Positions 8,264-16,868 are shown, counted from the first letter of the stretch. The stretch: DNA of 64,000 nucleotides from Peptoniphilus senegalensis JC140 (GCF_000321025.1 NZ_HE610717.1:439674-503673), one strand, 5' to 3'. Made by a program: numbers and translations. The notes: generated by a model from the letters alone, not told the origin.

Positions 8264-8403
8264 TTATACTTTACTTTCAAAGGTAGCTTTTAGTTTCTTT
8301 CCTAATACTTCTGCTCTCATTTTTTATCTATAGATAAGAGAAATTCTTCTACTGGATGATTCCAATCTTCTTTTTCATAGTATTCAACAATACAGCTATT
8401 CAT
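8264..8403 (-). pseudogene. HigB/RelE-type toxin remnant (Gp49-like), frameshifted and truncated
   Basis: From ATG at 8403 the frame reads EYYEKEDWNHPVEEFLLSIDKK and stops. One base out of frame it continues MRAEVLGKKLK and soon stops again. This is the start of the phage Gp49-like/HigB toxin fold (the pattern is aromatic-Y, PV-EFL, D-KM-AKVL-KL). One A is missing from the A-run before TGAGAG. The catalytic C-terminal half is absent and no antitoxin follows, so it is a dead fragment. Confidence 0.5.
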
Positions 8404-8442
8404 GCCTTCTCATCATATATATTATATATCTAAGTTCTTTTA

Positions 8443-8934
8443 TTATAAACTTTGTTCCTGATGTTTATGTTTAACCTTATCTCTGTCAATAGTATCTTTG
8501 ACTTTATCCTTGAAGTTATTAAGCCTTTCTATTAAAGATTTTCTTTTTCTTGACTTATCTTTAGTAAATTTCTGGACTGTCTTTTTAAAAGCTTGTTCCA
8601 TTACTTTTATATCTTTTGCTTGAAAAAAGATAATGTTGTTTCCATTTTCTAAATCTTTCTTTATGGAAAATTTCACCCCATATCTTTTTAATTCTTTTTT
8701 CAATGCTTTTAAGTCTATGTCATTTAATTCTAAGGTTTCTACTTTACCTTTTTTTACAAGGTCTTTTACTTTTACTTTTTTAAATTTTTCTAAGGGTCTT
8801 GACTGTTCTGTCTGCGCTTTATGTTTATTTATTTCTAATATTTTCTTCATCAAATTTATAACTTGCTTGGCTGTTACTATACTTGCTTTTTTTACTATGG
8901 CTATTGTTCTGCTATTTATATCATCATTTTGCAT
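8443..8934 (-). CDS. PcfB/DUF3801-like conjugation protein (ICE A)
   Basis: The product is 163 residues. Its core includes LKKELKRYGVKFSIKKDLENG and FFQAKDIKVMEQAFKKTVQKF, followed by a basic tail. It is the diverged counterpart of the 161-residue protein at 60145-60630, and both sit between the DnaC-like and virD4 genes. PcfB of pCF10 binds the coupling protein PcfC, so a role in loading the relaxosome is likely but inferred from the family. Confidence 0.8.
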   Translation of the reverse strand: MQNDDINSRTIAIVKKASIVTAKQVINLMKKILEINKHKAQTEQSRPLEKFKKVKVKDLVKKGKVETLELNDIDLKALKKELKRYGVKFSIKKDLENGNNIIFFQAKDIKVMEQAFKKTVQKFTKDKSRKRKSLIERLNNFKDKVKDTIDRDKVKHKHQEQSL

Positions 8935-8948
8935 TCACTCACCTACTT

Positions 8949-9806
8949 TCATTCTTTTTTTAATATTTCATAGGCTAATTTTGATTTCTCCTTCATTTTT
9001 TCTATTCTTCTATTTTCTCCTGTAAATATAATGGGACTGCATATTTCAAGTATCCTTGAGTAAATTCTTTTATCTTTTATAGTTTCAGGATTAGTTAAAG
9101 CTGATATATTTAAGTTTGTTGTTATAATTAGAGGTTTCCCACTTCTATATCTACCATCTATTATGTTAAAGATATGCTCAGCTGCAAAATCTGTATCTCT
9201 TTCCATTCCAAAATCATCAATAATTAATAGTTCCTTTCGATTTAGATTGTTTATATACTTACTTTTATCAATCTCAAAGTTAGTCATATCATTTAAAATT
9301 ACAGAAAAATTTGTCATTTTGACTGATATTTCTTTTTCTAGTAAAGCATTTGCTATAGCACTTGCAAGATATGTTTTTCCACATCCCACATTCCCTGTGA
9401 GAATTAATCCTATATTATTTTCATATATTTCATCAAATTTTTCCACATAGTTTTTTGCTACTTTTTCATGCTCACTGTCTTTGTCCATATTTTTAAAATT
9501 CCAATTTAATAGGATAGGATCAGAAAAACACTCTTTTTTTAAGTGTTCAATTTTCAAAAGCCTTTTATTTTCTTTTCTTTTTTCTTCCTCTAATTTTTGT
9601 CTTTCTTTTTTACATTGACATAAAATACCAACTTTTTTTATTTCTCCAAAGAAGTCTATTTCTTTTTCAATTGGTGTTTTACATTTTGCACAATATTTTA
9701 ATCCTGTTTCTTGATCTATATAACTCCTATTTTCTTCATCTTTTGATGGACTATTTGTTTCTGCATTTTTTATTTTCTGTTCTAGGATTTCTTTTATTAA
9801 TTCCAT
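8949..9806 (-). CDS. DnaC/IstB-like ATPase (ICE A)
   Basis: The start is taken at the ATG preceded by AGGAGAGGAG, giving 285 residues. An N-terminal four-Cys zinc motif (YCAKCKTPIE ... LCQCKKER) is followed by an AAA+ domain with Walker A GNVGCGKTYLASAIANALL and Walker B LLIIDDFGMERDT, an arginine-finger region and a sensor NLNISALTN. It probably loads helicase at the ICE origin together with the RepA_N protein encoded immediately upstream. The genes nearly overlap. Confidence 0.88.
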   Translation of the reverse strand: MELIKEILEQKIKNAETNSPSKDEENRSYIDQETGLKYCAKCKTPIEKEIDFFGEIKKVGILCQCKKERQKLEEEKRKENKRLLKIEHLKKECFSDPILLNWNFKNMDKDSEHEKVAKNYVEKFDEIYENNIGLILTGNVGCGKTYLASAIANALLEKEISVKMTNFSVILNDMTNFEIDKSKYINNLNRKELLIIDDFGMERDTDFAAEHIFNIIDGRYRSGKPLIITTNLNISALTNPETIKDKRIYSRILEICSPIIFTGENRRIEKMKEKSKLAYEILKKE

Positions 9807-9820
9807 ATGCTCCTCTCCTA

Positions 9821-10801
9821 TCAAGTATTTAAAATTTCTCTCCATATATCCTCATCGTTACTATAGTCATAGTTTTCTCTTTTCTGATCTTCTCTCTTTA
9901 TGACTTCTATGTTTCTAATATTTTCATCTGCATTGTATAAGAGAGTCAGTAGATAAGCATTAATGTTTCTAATATCCTTTGGAGCATTTTCTCTTAGGTA
10001 TTTCAAAACATAGTCTATGTGTTTATAGTTAAGACTTAGAAATTTTTCTTTAAAATTTTCATTGGATATATGCCTCCCTCCTATTTTAATGTTTGTAAAG
10101 CTAGTTAAGGCTTTTACAAGTACATTTATCATTACATCTACTTGCTTCTTTTCTTCTATTCTTACTTTTTCAAAGATTTCATAAGATATATTCTTTTTTA
10201 TAGTTTCTTTTAATTCTTCCTCCTCCAAAGTTTTTTTTGATTTTTCTCCTAGCTTTTCTAAGGGGGATATGGGGGTGGTATTATTAAAATCAGTATTATT
10301 AGTTTCAGTATTATTAATATTAGTATTATTAGAGTCCTCTTTTGAAACTTCTTGAGGTTTGTTTTCTAAACTTCCTGAAGTTTGTTTTTTAAACTTCTTG
10401 AGGTTTGCTTTTGAAACTTCTGTAGTTTTATTATTTTCTGTGTAAATAAAGTTCTTTACATAGAGTAAATTTGGCTTTCCAAGTCCTAACCTCTTTTTTT
10501 CTAATAATCCTATCTCTTCAATTTCTTTCATTACTTTGACCGATTTATTTCTCCCCCAATTTAATACTTCCATAATTTCTTCTATGGTATAGATGATGTA
10601 TACCTTGTTTTCTTCATCTAACCATTTATTCTTAATTGACAAGCTCATTCTATCGAGTAGAATTCCATAAAGAATTTTTGCTTCTACGGATAGTTTTTTA
10701 AAATTTAAGTCGGTAAATAAAGTTTTGGGAATCCTAAAAAATGAATATTGTTCTGCTTCATTGCCATAATAGTATTCAAATTTAACTATTTCTTTCATCA
10801 T
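9821..10801 (-). CDS. RepA_N-type replication initiator (ICE A)
   Basis: The N-terminal winged-helix region (about 10-110) reads FFRIPKTLFTD, KLSVEAKILYGILLDRMSLS, a TIEEIMEVLNWG recognition segment and LGKPNLLYVKNF, which is the RepA_N signature. A low-complexity Asn/Thr linker (NNTNINNTETNNTDFNNT) joins a helical C-terminal domain (DUF6017-like) ending DEDIWREIL. ATG follows AAAGGGGGTT. Such initiators permit autonomous rolling-circle or theta-type maintenance of excised ICE circles. Confidence 0.85.
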   Translation of the reverse strand: MMKEIVKFEYYYGNEAEQYSFFRIPKTLFTDLNFKKLSVEAKILYGILLDRMSLSIKNKWLDEENKVYIIYTIEEIMEVLNWGRNKSVKVMKEIEEIGLLEKKRLGLGKPNLLYVKNFIYTENNKTTEVSKANLKKFKKQTSGSLENKPQEVSKEDSNNTNINNTETNNTDFNNTTPISPLEKLGEKSKKTLEEEELKETIKKNISYEIFEKVRIEEKKQVDVMINVLVKALTSFTNIKIGGRHISNENFKEKFLSLNYKHIDYVLKYLRENAPKDIRNINAYLLTLLYNADENIRNIEVIKREDQKRENYDYSNDEDIWREILNT

Positions 10802-10821
10802 AACCCCCTTTCTTTTCATAT

Positions 10822-10856
10822 AAAAAGAGATAGCTTTGATTTTGCTATCTCTTTTT
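10822..10856. terminator. Bidirectional Rho-independent terminator ahead of repA (ICE A)
   Basis: A perfect 13-bp stem AAAAAGAGATAGC/GCTATCTCTTTTT lies between the CD1845-like gene and repA. ICE B has a hairpin at the same place (62288-62318). Confidence 0.8.
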
Positions 10857-10884
10857 CATCGTTTTAATCTATTTATTTTTATAT

Positions 10885-11175
10885 TTAAATTGTTTTTATT
10901 CTTTCATTCACCCCTTCTATCACTTCTATAATAAAATATCCTAGCACTGGTAAACCATAAGGACTAAAAAGATATGCTATTATAATTGCCTCTATAGCAA
11001 GTGCTTTTTCTCCATGATAAACAGATCCTAAAAATCCCATAATAGCGATAAATGAAATCAGTTTGAAAAATATTGTGCTGAGTCCTAATACAAACGTTAA
11101 AAATAGAGTGATGATACTTAACGCTATACTAATAGGAAACAATATGATTTTGAAAAAAACTCTAAATATTATCAT
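10885..11175 (-). CDS. CD1845-like small membrane protein (ICE A)
   Basis: The product is 96 residues with three membrane helices and the family-like segments FKIILFPISIALSIITLFLTFV, AIIIAYLFSPYGLPVLGYFII and EGVNERIKTI. It aligns along its whole length with the 94-residue protein at 62342. In both elements it is the outermost gene next to the attachment end. The role is unknown. Confidence 0.78.
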   Translation of the reverse strand: MIIFRVFFKIILFPISIALSIITLFLTFVLGLSTIFFKLISFIAIMGFLGSVYHGEKALAIEAIIIAYLFSPYGLPVLGYFIIEVIEGVNERIKTI

Positions 11176-11218
11176 ATTCTCTTCAATCCTTATTACTTAT
11201 GTTTTCTTTTCTTTTTTG

Positions 11219-11458
11219 TTAATTTAATAAAAAAGATGACAGACTTAATCCTAAATCGTCTTGTTTAAAAGTTTTGTGGAAGCCTTTAAACTTTGATTTT
11301 AATGGATTTATTGTATCTGTCATCATTATATCACTGTCCCCACTTCCACTTTTCCCTGAAATTAAAACAAATTCACCTTTTTTAATTTCAAGATTGATAT
11401 TTTTTAAAGCAGTTCGTCCATCTTCCCATTCATAAGAAACATTTTTTAACAAAATCAT
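11219..11458 (-). pseudogene. EcfA-type ABC ATPase stump, fused to ICE A end sequence
   Basis: From ATG the frame reads ILLKNVSYEWEDGRTALKNI and then EFVLISGKSGSGD, a normal ECF ATPase N-terminus up to the Walker A loop. At GKSGSG-K the sequence switches to SDIMMTDTINPLKSKF and ends after 38 unrelated residues. The rest of the ATPase is gone. It starts just after the upstream ABC gene stops, so it was the next gene of the TetR-ABC-ABC operon. The switch at about 11338 is taken as the boundary of ICE A. Confidence 0.75.
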
Positions 11459-11460
11459 GA

Positions 11461-13170
11461 TTATACCTCGTACTGAGCTTTCCATAATTTTGTGTAGTAA
11501 CCATCTTTCTCAAGAAGTTCCCCATGCTTTCCTTTTTCAAGTAAATTTCCTTTTTGAAATACGAGAATTTGGTCAGCTTTTTGAATGGTTTTTAAATGAT
11601 GAGCCACTACAAGTACAGTTCTATTCTTTGCAAGTTCTGTGATAGCATCTTGTATCAAAGATTCATTTACAGGATCAACATTACTTGTCATTTCATCAAG
11701 AATTAAAATAGGTGCATCCTTTAGAAAAGCTCTTGCAATAGATATTCTTTGTCTCTGTCCACCTGATAAAATCCCACCATTTTCTCCAATATCAGTTTCA
11801 TAACCTTTTGGTAAACTCATAATGAAATCATGTATTCTCGCTTTCTTTGCAGCTTCAATGATTTCTTCTTTCATTGCTCCTTTTTTACCTACCTTGATGT
11901 TTTCTTCAATGGTATTATCAAACAACTGAACATTTTGCATGACAATACTAATACGATCTAAAAGCTCATCATAAGGAATATCCCTTATATCAGTTCCTCC
12001 GAGGGTAATTTTTCCTTTATGCACATCATAAAATCTTAAAAGCAAGTTGGTTATAGTAGTCTTTCCACTACCTGATTCTCCAACTAAGGCTGTCATTGTT
12101 TTTTCAGCAATAGAAAAGCTCAATTTTTCCATTTTAAATTCATCTTTTTCATAGGAAAAATCTATGTTTTCAAAAGCTATATCATTATACATCGGAACAA
12201 TTCCATTCACTTTATCCGGGATTACATCTGCATATAAAATTCTTGAAAGTCTCTCATAACTATCTACCGCCGAAACATAGTACATATAGTGTTGTTCCAT
12301 AGAAGCGAATGGCTTATAAAACTCTTTTGAAATTACTGCAAAGATAATAAAATTAAGTACATCAAGATTTCCCTTTACAACAAATATTGTTCCTGCAATT
12401 AAAAGAACCAAATATCCAATATCCAGTAAAAATCCAAATATAGATAATTGTTTTGCCTTAAATCTTGAAGCTGCTTTACTTGTCTCTCCAAACTTCTTTG
12501 TTTTATTCATAAGCTCATTATCCAAGCTCTTATTGTTAGAAAAACTCTTTAATACAGGTATTCCTCTCACATATTCAACAAATAGGCTAACCATATCAAG
12601 AAGTGCTGAGTTATTCTGATTCTCTATTTTTTCAGATTGCTTAATAGTCAGATATAGAAAGATAAGTGCAATCGGAACAGATACAGCCATTAGAATAGCA
12701 AGTTTTAAATCAATACTTGCAAGACCAATAAATACGACTGCACCTATCAAAAAATCGCCAAACATTCTTGACCACATGTGTCCTACAACAAGGGACATAT
12801 TATCAACATCTTTGTGTAAAATTGTATTTATTTCCCCAAGTCGTTCATTGGTATAAAATCCCAAACTGAATTTTTTCAATTTAATAATCATGCGTTCTCT
12901 TATTTGCTGAACAATATCAAAACCTGCACTATGCTTTTTCATATCTGCGACCATATTACAAATACCTTTGAATACTACAAGTAATCCAATCGAAATAAAA
13001 TATTTATATAGGCTTGCTAAGCTCGTTCCGTCAAAGATTTGGAACAGTATAGAAAATACGATAACAATCATGGCTATGGAGCTGAGTCCATAAAGGGCAA
13101 AGAATACACTTGATATAATCAAATCTCTCTTGCCGATTTTTGTTAGTAGTTTTAACATTTCTCTAAACAT
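11461..13170 (-). CDS. ABC transporter half, membrane domain fused to ATPase (YbtPQ-like), second of pair
   Basis: The product is 569 residues: six membrane helices in about 1-310, then an ATPase domain with Walker A GESGSGKTT, signature LSGGQRQR, Walker B ILILDE and H-loop VAHH. The pairing with the next gene, overlapping stop and start codons, and a following EcfA stump resemble the YbtP/YbtQ-type exporter-fold importers seen again in ICE B. The substrate cannot be read from sequence; import of a metal chelate is an inference, export of a drug or peptide the alternative. Confidence 0.85.
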   Translation of the reverse strand: MFREMLKLLTKIGKRDLIISSVFFALYGLSSIAMIVIVFSILFQIFDGTSLASLYKYFISIGLLVVFKGICNMVADMKKHSAGFDIVQQIRERMIIKLKKFSLGFYTNERLGEINTILHKDVDNMSLVVGHMWSRMFGDFLIGAVVFIGLASIDLKLAILMAVSVPIALIFLYLTIKQSEKIENQNNSALLDMVSLFVEYVRGIPVLKSFSNNKSLDNELMNKTKKFGETSKAASRFKAKQLSIFGFLLDIGYLVLLIAGTIFVVKGNLDVLNFIIFAVISKEFYKPFASMEQHYMYYVSAVDSYERLSRILYADVIPDKVNGIVPMYNDIAFENIDFSYEKDEFKMEKLSFSIAEKTMTALVGESGSGKTTITNLLLRFYDVHKGKITLGGTDIRDIPYDELLDRISIVMQNVQLFDNTIEENIKVGKKGAMKEEIIEAAKKARIHDFIMSLPKGYETDIGENGGILSGGQRQRISIARAFLKDAPILILDEMTSNVDPVNESLIQDAITELAKNRTVLVVAHHLKTIQKADQILVFQKGNLLEKGKHGELLEKDGYYTKLWKAQYEV

Positions 13171-14902
13171 TTTCTGTTACCACCTCTTTCAAATTCCATC
13201 TATCTACCTTGTTCTGTGCTTCAACCATATCCTTATAAAAATCACATCTTTTCATCAGCTCTTCATGGCTTCCTGCATCAAGAACAACGCCCTTATCCAT
13301 AACTATAATTTGGTCTGAATCTCTAATCGTATTTAGATGATGAGCAATTGTAATGATAGTTTTATCCTTACTTAAATCATCAATCGCTTCACCGATTAGT
13401 CTTTCATTTTCACTATCAACAGCTGCCATTGCCTCATCTAATATTAAAATCGGTGCATTTTTAAGTATCATTCTCGCAATTGATATTCTTTGTTTTTCTC
13501 CACCGGATAACTTAACTCCCATTTCACCTACTCGTGTTTCATATCCATTTGGCAACGCTGAAATAAAATCATGGCATCTTGCTTTTTTAGCTGCTTCTAT
13601 GACTTCTTCTTTTGTTGCATTTAGTTTTCCGATTGCTATATTTTCAGAAATGCTTAAATCAAAAAGGATAACCTCCTGTTGCACACTGCCAATCAGCATT
13701 GATATATTTTCTTGACTATATTCTTTTATATCTTTTCCATTTATTAGTATTTGTCCTTCGTCTGCATCCCAAAATCCCATAAGCAAATTAGATACAGTAC
13801 TTTTCCCGCAACCACTTGCTCCTACAAAGGCATTCAAACTATTTTTCTTAAAAGTTAAATTGATATTTTTAAGCTCAAAACCATCTTTTCCATATGCAAA
13901 ATTAACATCTTTAAATTCTATATTTCCAAACTCTAAACCTTGTTCTGTATTCTTGGTTGGAAGCGGAACTGTTAAAACTTTTCCTATAGACTTTAATGCT
14001 TCCTTAAACACAATAGAAAAATGTTGCAATGTAGCAGTCTTACTTATAGATGCAGTAAAAGCAGACGATAAAATTATTGAAAGAATAAAATTAGGTGTTG
14101 TAATATTCCCATGATAAAGAAAGATACTTCCCAAAATCATGACAATTACCACTCCAATTTCCATAAATATGTCAATGAGTCCCATTGGGATTGTAACCAT
14201 CCCCATGCTCTTTTTAACCCAGTAAACATATTCTCTTGCCGTTTTTAATGTTCTTTCACTTATCTCCTCTTCTTTAGCAAAAGCTTTAATAACAGAAATA
14301 TTTTTTACATATTCCATTAGTTCTTCTCTCATCTTTTTTTCGTGGTTAAAATAAATAGCAAAGTTTTTATCCATTGTTTTCTGTGAAAGAACTTTTACCA
14401 AATACATAAGTGGAACTCCGGCAATCATTCCAAGAGCAAGACGCCAATCCACAAAAATCATAGCTACAAAAATAATGGTAGGTAGAAGTGTAACTGACAT
14501 TATTTCAGGAAGACCATGGGCAAGGTATACTTCCACTTGTTCCACATCATGCTGAACAATGTTGGTAAGCTCTCCTGTATTATGTTCTTTAAAAAATCCT
14601 AAACTTAGTTTTTTTAGATGATCAATAATATCTAACCTAAGTTCTGTTAATTTTTCGTATGCTTTCTCATGAGCAACCTTTGTTGCAAAATAGTAAAACA
14701 CGCCTTTTAACACAAATGATATAAAGATTCCAATGAATACATACTTTAAATTATCTTCGTTAATATTGTTTGTGATTAAAGAACTAATCAAATATACAAG
14801 TAAGATTTGTGGTATCAAATCAAATACTATTTTTAAAGCAAGAAGTGAATTGGATAAACCATTTTTCCCTATCACTTTTTTCCTTAATTCTTTTTCTGGC
14901 AT
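13163..14902 (-). CDS. ABC transporter half, membrane domain fused to ATPase (YbtPQ-like), first of pair
   Basis: The start is chosen at ATG (MPEKELRKK) 7 bases after AAAGGAGTG, giving 579 residues. It has six membrane helices, the NT-GELTNIVQHDVEQVEVYLAHGLPE coupling region, Walker A GASGCGKST, signature LSGGEKQR, Walker B ILILDEA and H-loop IAHH. It likely forms a heterodimer with the next product, whose ATG overlaps this gene's end. A 24-bp palindrome 27 bases upstream of the start, similar to a sequence in front of tetR, suggests TetR control. Confidence 0.85.
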   Translation of the reverse strand: MPEKELRKKVIGKNGLSNSLLALKIVFDLIPQILLVYLISSLITNNINEDNLKYVFIGIFISFVLKGVFYYFATKVAHEKAYEKLTELRLDIIDHLKKLSLGFFKEHNTGELTNIVQHDVEQVEVYLAHGLPEIMSVTLLPTIIFVAMIFVDWRLALGMIAGVPLMYLVKVLSQKTMDKNFAIYFNHEKKMREELMEYVKNISVIKAFAKEEEISERTLKTAREYVYWVKKSMGMVTIPMGLIDIFMEIGVVIVMILGSIFLYHGNITTPNFILSIILSSAFTASISKTATLQHFSIVFKEALKSIGKVLTVPLPTKNTEQGLEFGNIEFKDVNFAYGKDGFELKNINLTFKKNSLNAFVGASGCGKSTVSNLLMGFWDADEGQILINGKDIKEYSQENISMLIGSVQQEVILFDLSISENIAIGKLNATKEEVIEAAKKARCHDFISALPNGYETRVGEMGVKLSGGEKQRISIARMILKNAPILILDEAMAAVDSENERLIGEAIDDLSKDKTIITIAHHLNTIRDSDQIIVMDKGVVLDAGSHEELMKRCDFYKDMVEAQNKVDRWNLKEVVTENV

Positions 14903-14928
14903 GGACAACACTCCTTTCAAAATTGAAT

Positions 14929-14952
14929 AATATTGAATCTTAATTCAGTATT
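14929..14952. promoter_or_regulatory. TetR-type operator ahead of the ABC pair
   Basis: AATATTGAAT and ATTCAGTATT are inverted around CTTA, with one mismatch. The same two half-sites occur in front of the neighbouring tetR gene (15599-15608 and 15631-15640), so one regulator probably binds both. Confidence 0.6.
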
Positions 14953-14965
14953 ATGGTTTAAAGTA

Positions 14966-14990
14966 AGACTTTGCTGATTACGCAAAGTCT
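14966..14990 (-). terminator. Hairpin after tetR
   Basis: A 9-bp perfect stem AGACTTTGC/GCAAAGTCT lies between tetR and the ABC pair. On the minus strand only a weak T tail follows (TTACTTT), so it may attenuate more than stop transcription. Confidence 0.5.
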
Positions 14991-15005
14991 ATTTTTTGAT
15001 GCTTA

Positions 15006-15578
15006 TTAAAGGGATTCCACTCCCTTGTAATAACACCTTGCAATAAGTTTTAGCATATCTTTTGCCCACTTTTCACTTTGATAGTGTCTTGCTATTTCAA
15101 GAAGCCCCTCAGTAAAGTTACTGGCTAAAATATGGGCAAGCATTGGATCATATTCCTCTTTCGATTGTCTCTTTAAACTAACTTCAATATGAGCCTCCAT
15201 TTGCGATATGAGTTTTTGTTTTGCTTCTATATGCTTTGTACCTGAGCTTTTATCCATTAAAATAATTAACTTCTTACGCTCTTTTAAAAGCTCGTGAATA
15301 TATTTTTCTCCAACCTCATCAAACCTTTCAGAAGCAGAACCTTTTTCCAAGGATTCTTCCTCATTAAAAGCTGACTCGAAGTTTATATAAACAGAACTTA
15401 CTACTGCATCAAACAAAACTTCCTTATTTTTAAAATAGGTATAAATTAGTGCCACAGGAATATCTGCTTCTTTTGCAATTTCTGTTAATTTAGCACCTCT
15501 ATAATCATTTTTATAAAATACTTTTTCTGCTGCATCAAGTATCCTATTTCTAACTTCTTCTTTCAATACTTGTGCCAT
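15006..15578 (-). CDS. TetR/AcrR family transcriptional regulator
   Basis: The product is 190 residues. The helix-turn-helix is near residues 25-55 (GAKLTEIAKEADIPVALIYTYFKNKEVLF), followed by the usual helical ligand-binding domain. GAGGTG precedes ATG. A good promoter and operator half-sites lie upstream and again before the two ABC genes. It probably represses both and is released by a ligand connected with the transported molecule. Confidence 0.87.
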   Translation of the reverse strand: MAQVLKEEVRNRILDAAEKVFYKNDYRGAKLTEIAKEADIPVALIYTYFKNKEVLFDAVVSSVYINFESAFNEEESLEKGSASERFDEVGEKYIHELLKERKKLIILMDKSSGTKHIEAKQKLISQMEAHIEVSLKRQSKEEYDPMLAHILASNFTEGLLEIARHYQSEKWAKDMLKLIARCYYKGVESL

Positions 15579-15598
15579 ATCACACCTCTTTCGAATGA

Positions 15599-15646
15599 AA
15601 TACTGAATCTCAATTTAATAATAAATCTAAATTCAATATTTGTCAA
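15599..15646 (-). promoter_or_regulatory. tetR promoter with operator half-sites
   Basis: On the minus strand TTGACA (15646-15641) is separated by exactly 17 bases from TATTAT (15623-15618), a strong SigA-type promoter. The inverted half-sites ATTCAATATT (15631-15640) and AATACTGAAT (15599-15608) flank the -10 box, as expected for autorepression. Confidence 0.7.
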
Positions 15647-15858
15647 GTTAACTTTGTTTCCATATTTTTGTACTCGCTTACCGATATCCCTGTTCTTTTC
15701 AAAACCTTTAGCTTCTCCTGTTTTTTCTCCTCTTTCCTTGCCTTATATCTTTCCTCATATTCTTTTTGCTTGCCGTTTGCTTTACGCTTGAGGTAGTTTT
15801 GATGAAGTCGATCTTTTCTTGCTCGTTCTTTTTCTTCCTTCCTCTTAATTTCTTAAAT
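15643..15858 (-). pseudogene. C-terminal fragment of a basic, helical protein
   Basis: An open frame with no start encodes about 70 residues, rich in Lys, Arg and Glu (RKEEKERARKDRLHQNYLKRK ... KRTGISVSEYKNMETKLT) and ending in TGA. The upstream part is missing; a stop lies just before. It looks like the tail of a DNA-processing or mobilization protein left by a deletion, but I cannot assign the family. Confidence 0.45.
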
Positions 15859-15867
15859 AAAAAAGAA

Positions 15868-16680
15868 TTAAGAAGTACATGTTTCACTAAAACAGTGATT
15901 AAGTGTTCTCCTTAATTCTATTACTCCAGCAGCCAATTTGTACTTTTTATATTGCTTCACCGCAAAGTGTGTCGGTTCTTTCTTCTCCAATGCTTCAAAG
16001 AGTCTATCAATCGGATTCATGTAGGTTTCATCATCTTCTCTTACCTCTGAAGCGTCTATCATATCAAGTAGTGTTGCAAAGTTCTTTTCTTCTCTTGGAG
16101 CCTCATACCAGATATATCCGATAAGTGCCGTATAGTAGAGCTTCTCAGCTTTCACCCAAAAGTTATCACCTGCTTTTTCTCCCTCGCCCTTCGTGTTTGA
16201 GATGATTGTCTGAACCAGTTTTAAAATATCTTTCTCAGAACGGATACATGCGAATGGATTGTACTTCATAGACTTTTGAAGTTTATGGGATTTAGAATTT
16301 TAATCTCATATCCATTATCTTCAAGCATCTTACCGCACTAAATCACTATCGTTCCTTTAGGATCGGTTACAAAATAGGACGAGTGCATTTGCATTAAATT
16401 CGGTTTTACATAAAATCTCGTCTTGCCGGAGCCTGAACCTCCTATGACAAGTATATTCTTGTTTCTTGCATACTTTGGATTAGCTGGTCTGCCGTTCATA
16501 GTTAATCGTTCTGTTTGTGTAAGCAAGATATTGTTCTGGAACTTTTCATCCATATACGGTTCTATATCTTTTCTCGTTCCCCATCTTGCTGAACCATACT
16601 CTTTTCCCTGTCTGAACTTTTTTGCATTTTTGCCTTTGCTGTAGACAATGAATTTAATTAAAGCTGCTACTCCTATGCCT
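15868..16680 (-). pseudogene. virD4 remnant, third copy, with nonsense and frameshift mutations
   Basis: About 750 bases match ICE B virD4 (59163-59920) at roughly 95 percent identity by eye. They cover the second membrane segment, REYGSARW region, Walker A GGSGSGKTRF and part of the central domain. GAG has become TAG after VTDPKGTIVI, one T is lost near 16270, and both ends are broken. Upstream it is joined directly to a MATE fragment. It is a relic of another Tn1549-type element closer to ICE B than to ICE A. Confidence 0.88.
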
Positions 16681-16681
16681 A

Positions 16682-16855
16682 TTAGAGGGCAAAGCTTACT
16701 CCAATAGAAGCAAGTGCTGCTTCGCCAACGTATTTACCAACGACAGCAGAATCTACTAAAGTATAGACCTGTTGGAAAAATGAACCGTTAATCATAGGCA
16801 GGGCAAATTTAATAATCGCCTTATTAGGCTTTTCATCAGTAAGGTAATGATTCAT
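16682..16855 (-). pseudogene. MATE efflux transporter, N-terminal fragment
   Basis: Beginning with ATG after AGGAAG, it reads YLTDEKPNKAIIKFALPMI and QQVYTLVDSAVVGKYVGEAALASIGVSFAL, the first membrane helices of a MATE transporter. It stops at 16682, where sequence changes to the virD4 relic. The rest of the gene is deleted. It is distinct from the intact MATE at 22113. Confidence 0.75.
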
Positions 16856-16868
16856 ATAAACTTCCTTT

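Larger units (their letters stand above)
1..11338 (-). mobile_element. ICE A: RepA-proximal part of a Tn1549-type conjugative element, running off the left edge
   Basis: The genes from the right boundary leftwards are CD1845-like, RepA_N, DnaC-like ATPase, PcfB/DUF3801 and VirD4. This is the same order and strand as 62626-58364 in ICE B, but the proteins are clearly diverged, so this is a second related element and not a recent duplication. The right boundary is placed near 11338, where an EcfA reading frame changes abruptly inside its Walker A codons. The remaining transfer genes and the recombinase would lie left of base 1. A 6.46-kb IME sits inside its virD4. Confidence 0.75.

Noticed and set aside
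11461-14902. Drug-efflux pump conferring resistance
   Set aside because: Exporter fold alone does not tell direction; association with EcfA and similarity to the pair in ICE B make an importer equally or more likely.
15868-16680. virD4 relic as a functional second coupling protein
   Set aside because: It has an in-frame stop, a frameshift and lost both ends.
16600-16860. VirD4-MATE as a new fusion protein
   Set aside because: The MATE piece has its own start and stops at the joint, and the virD4 piece is mutated; there is no continuous frame.
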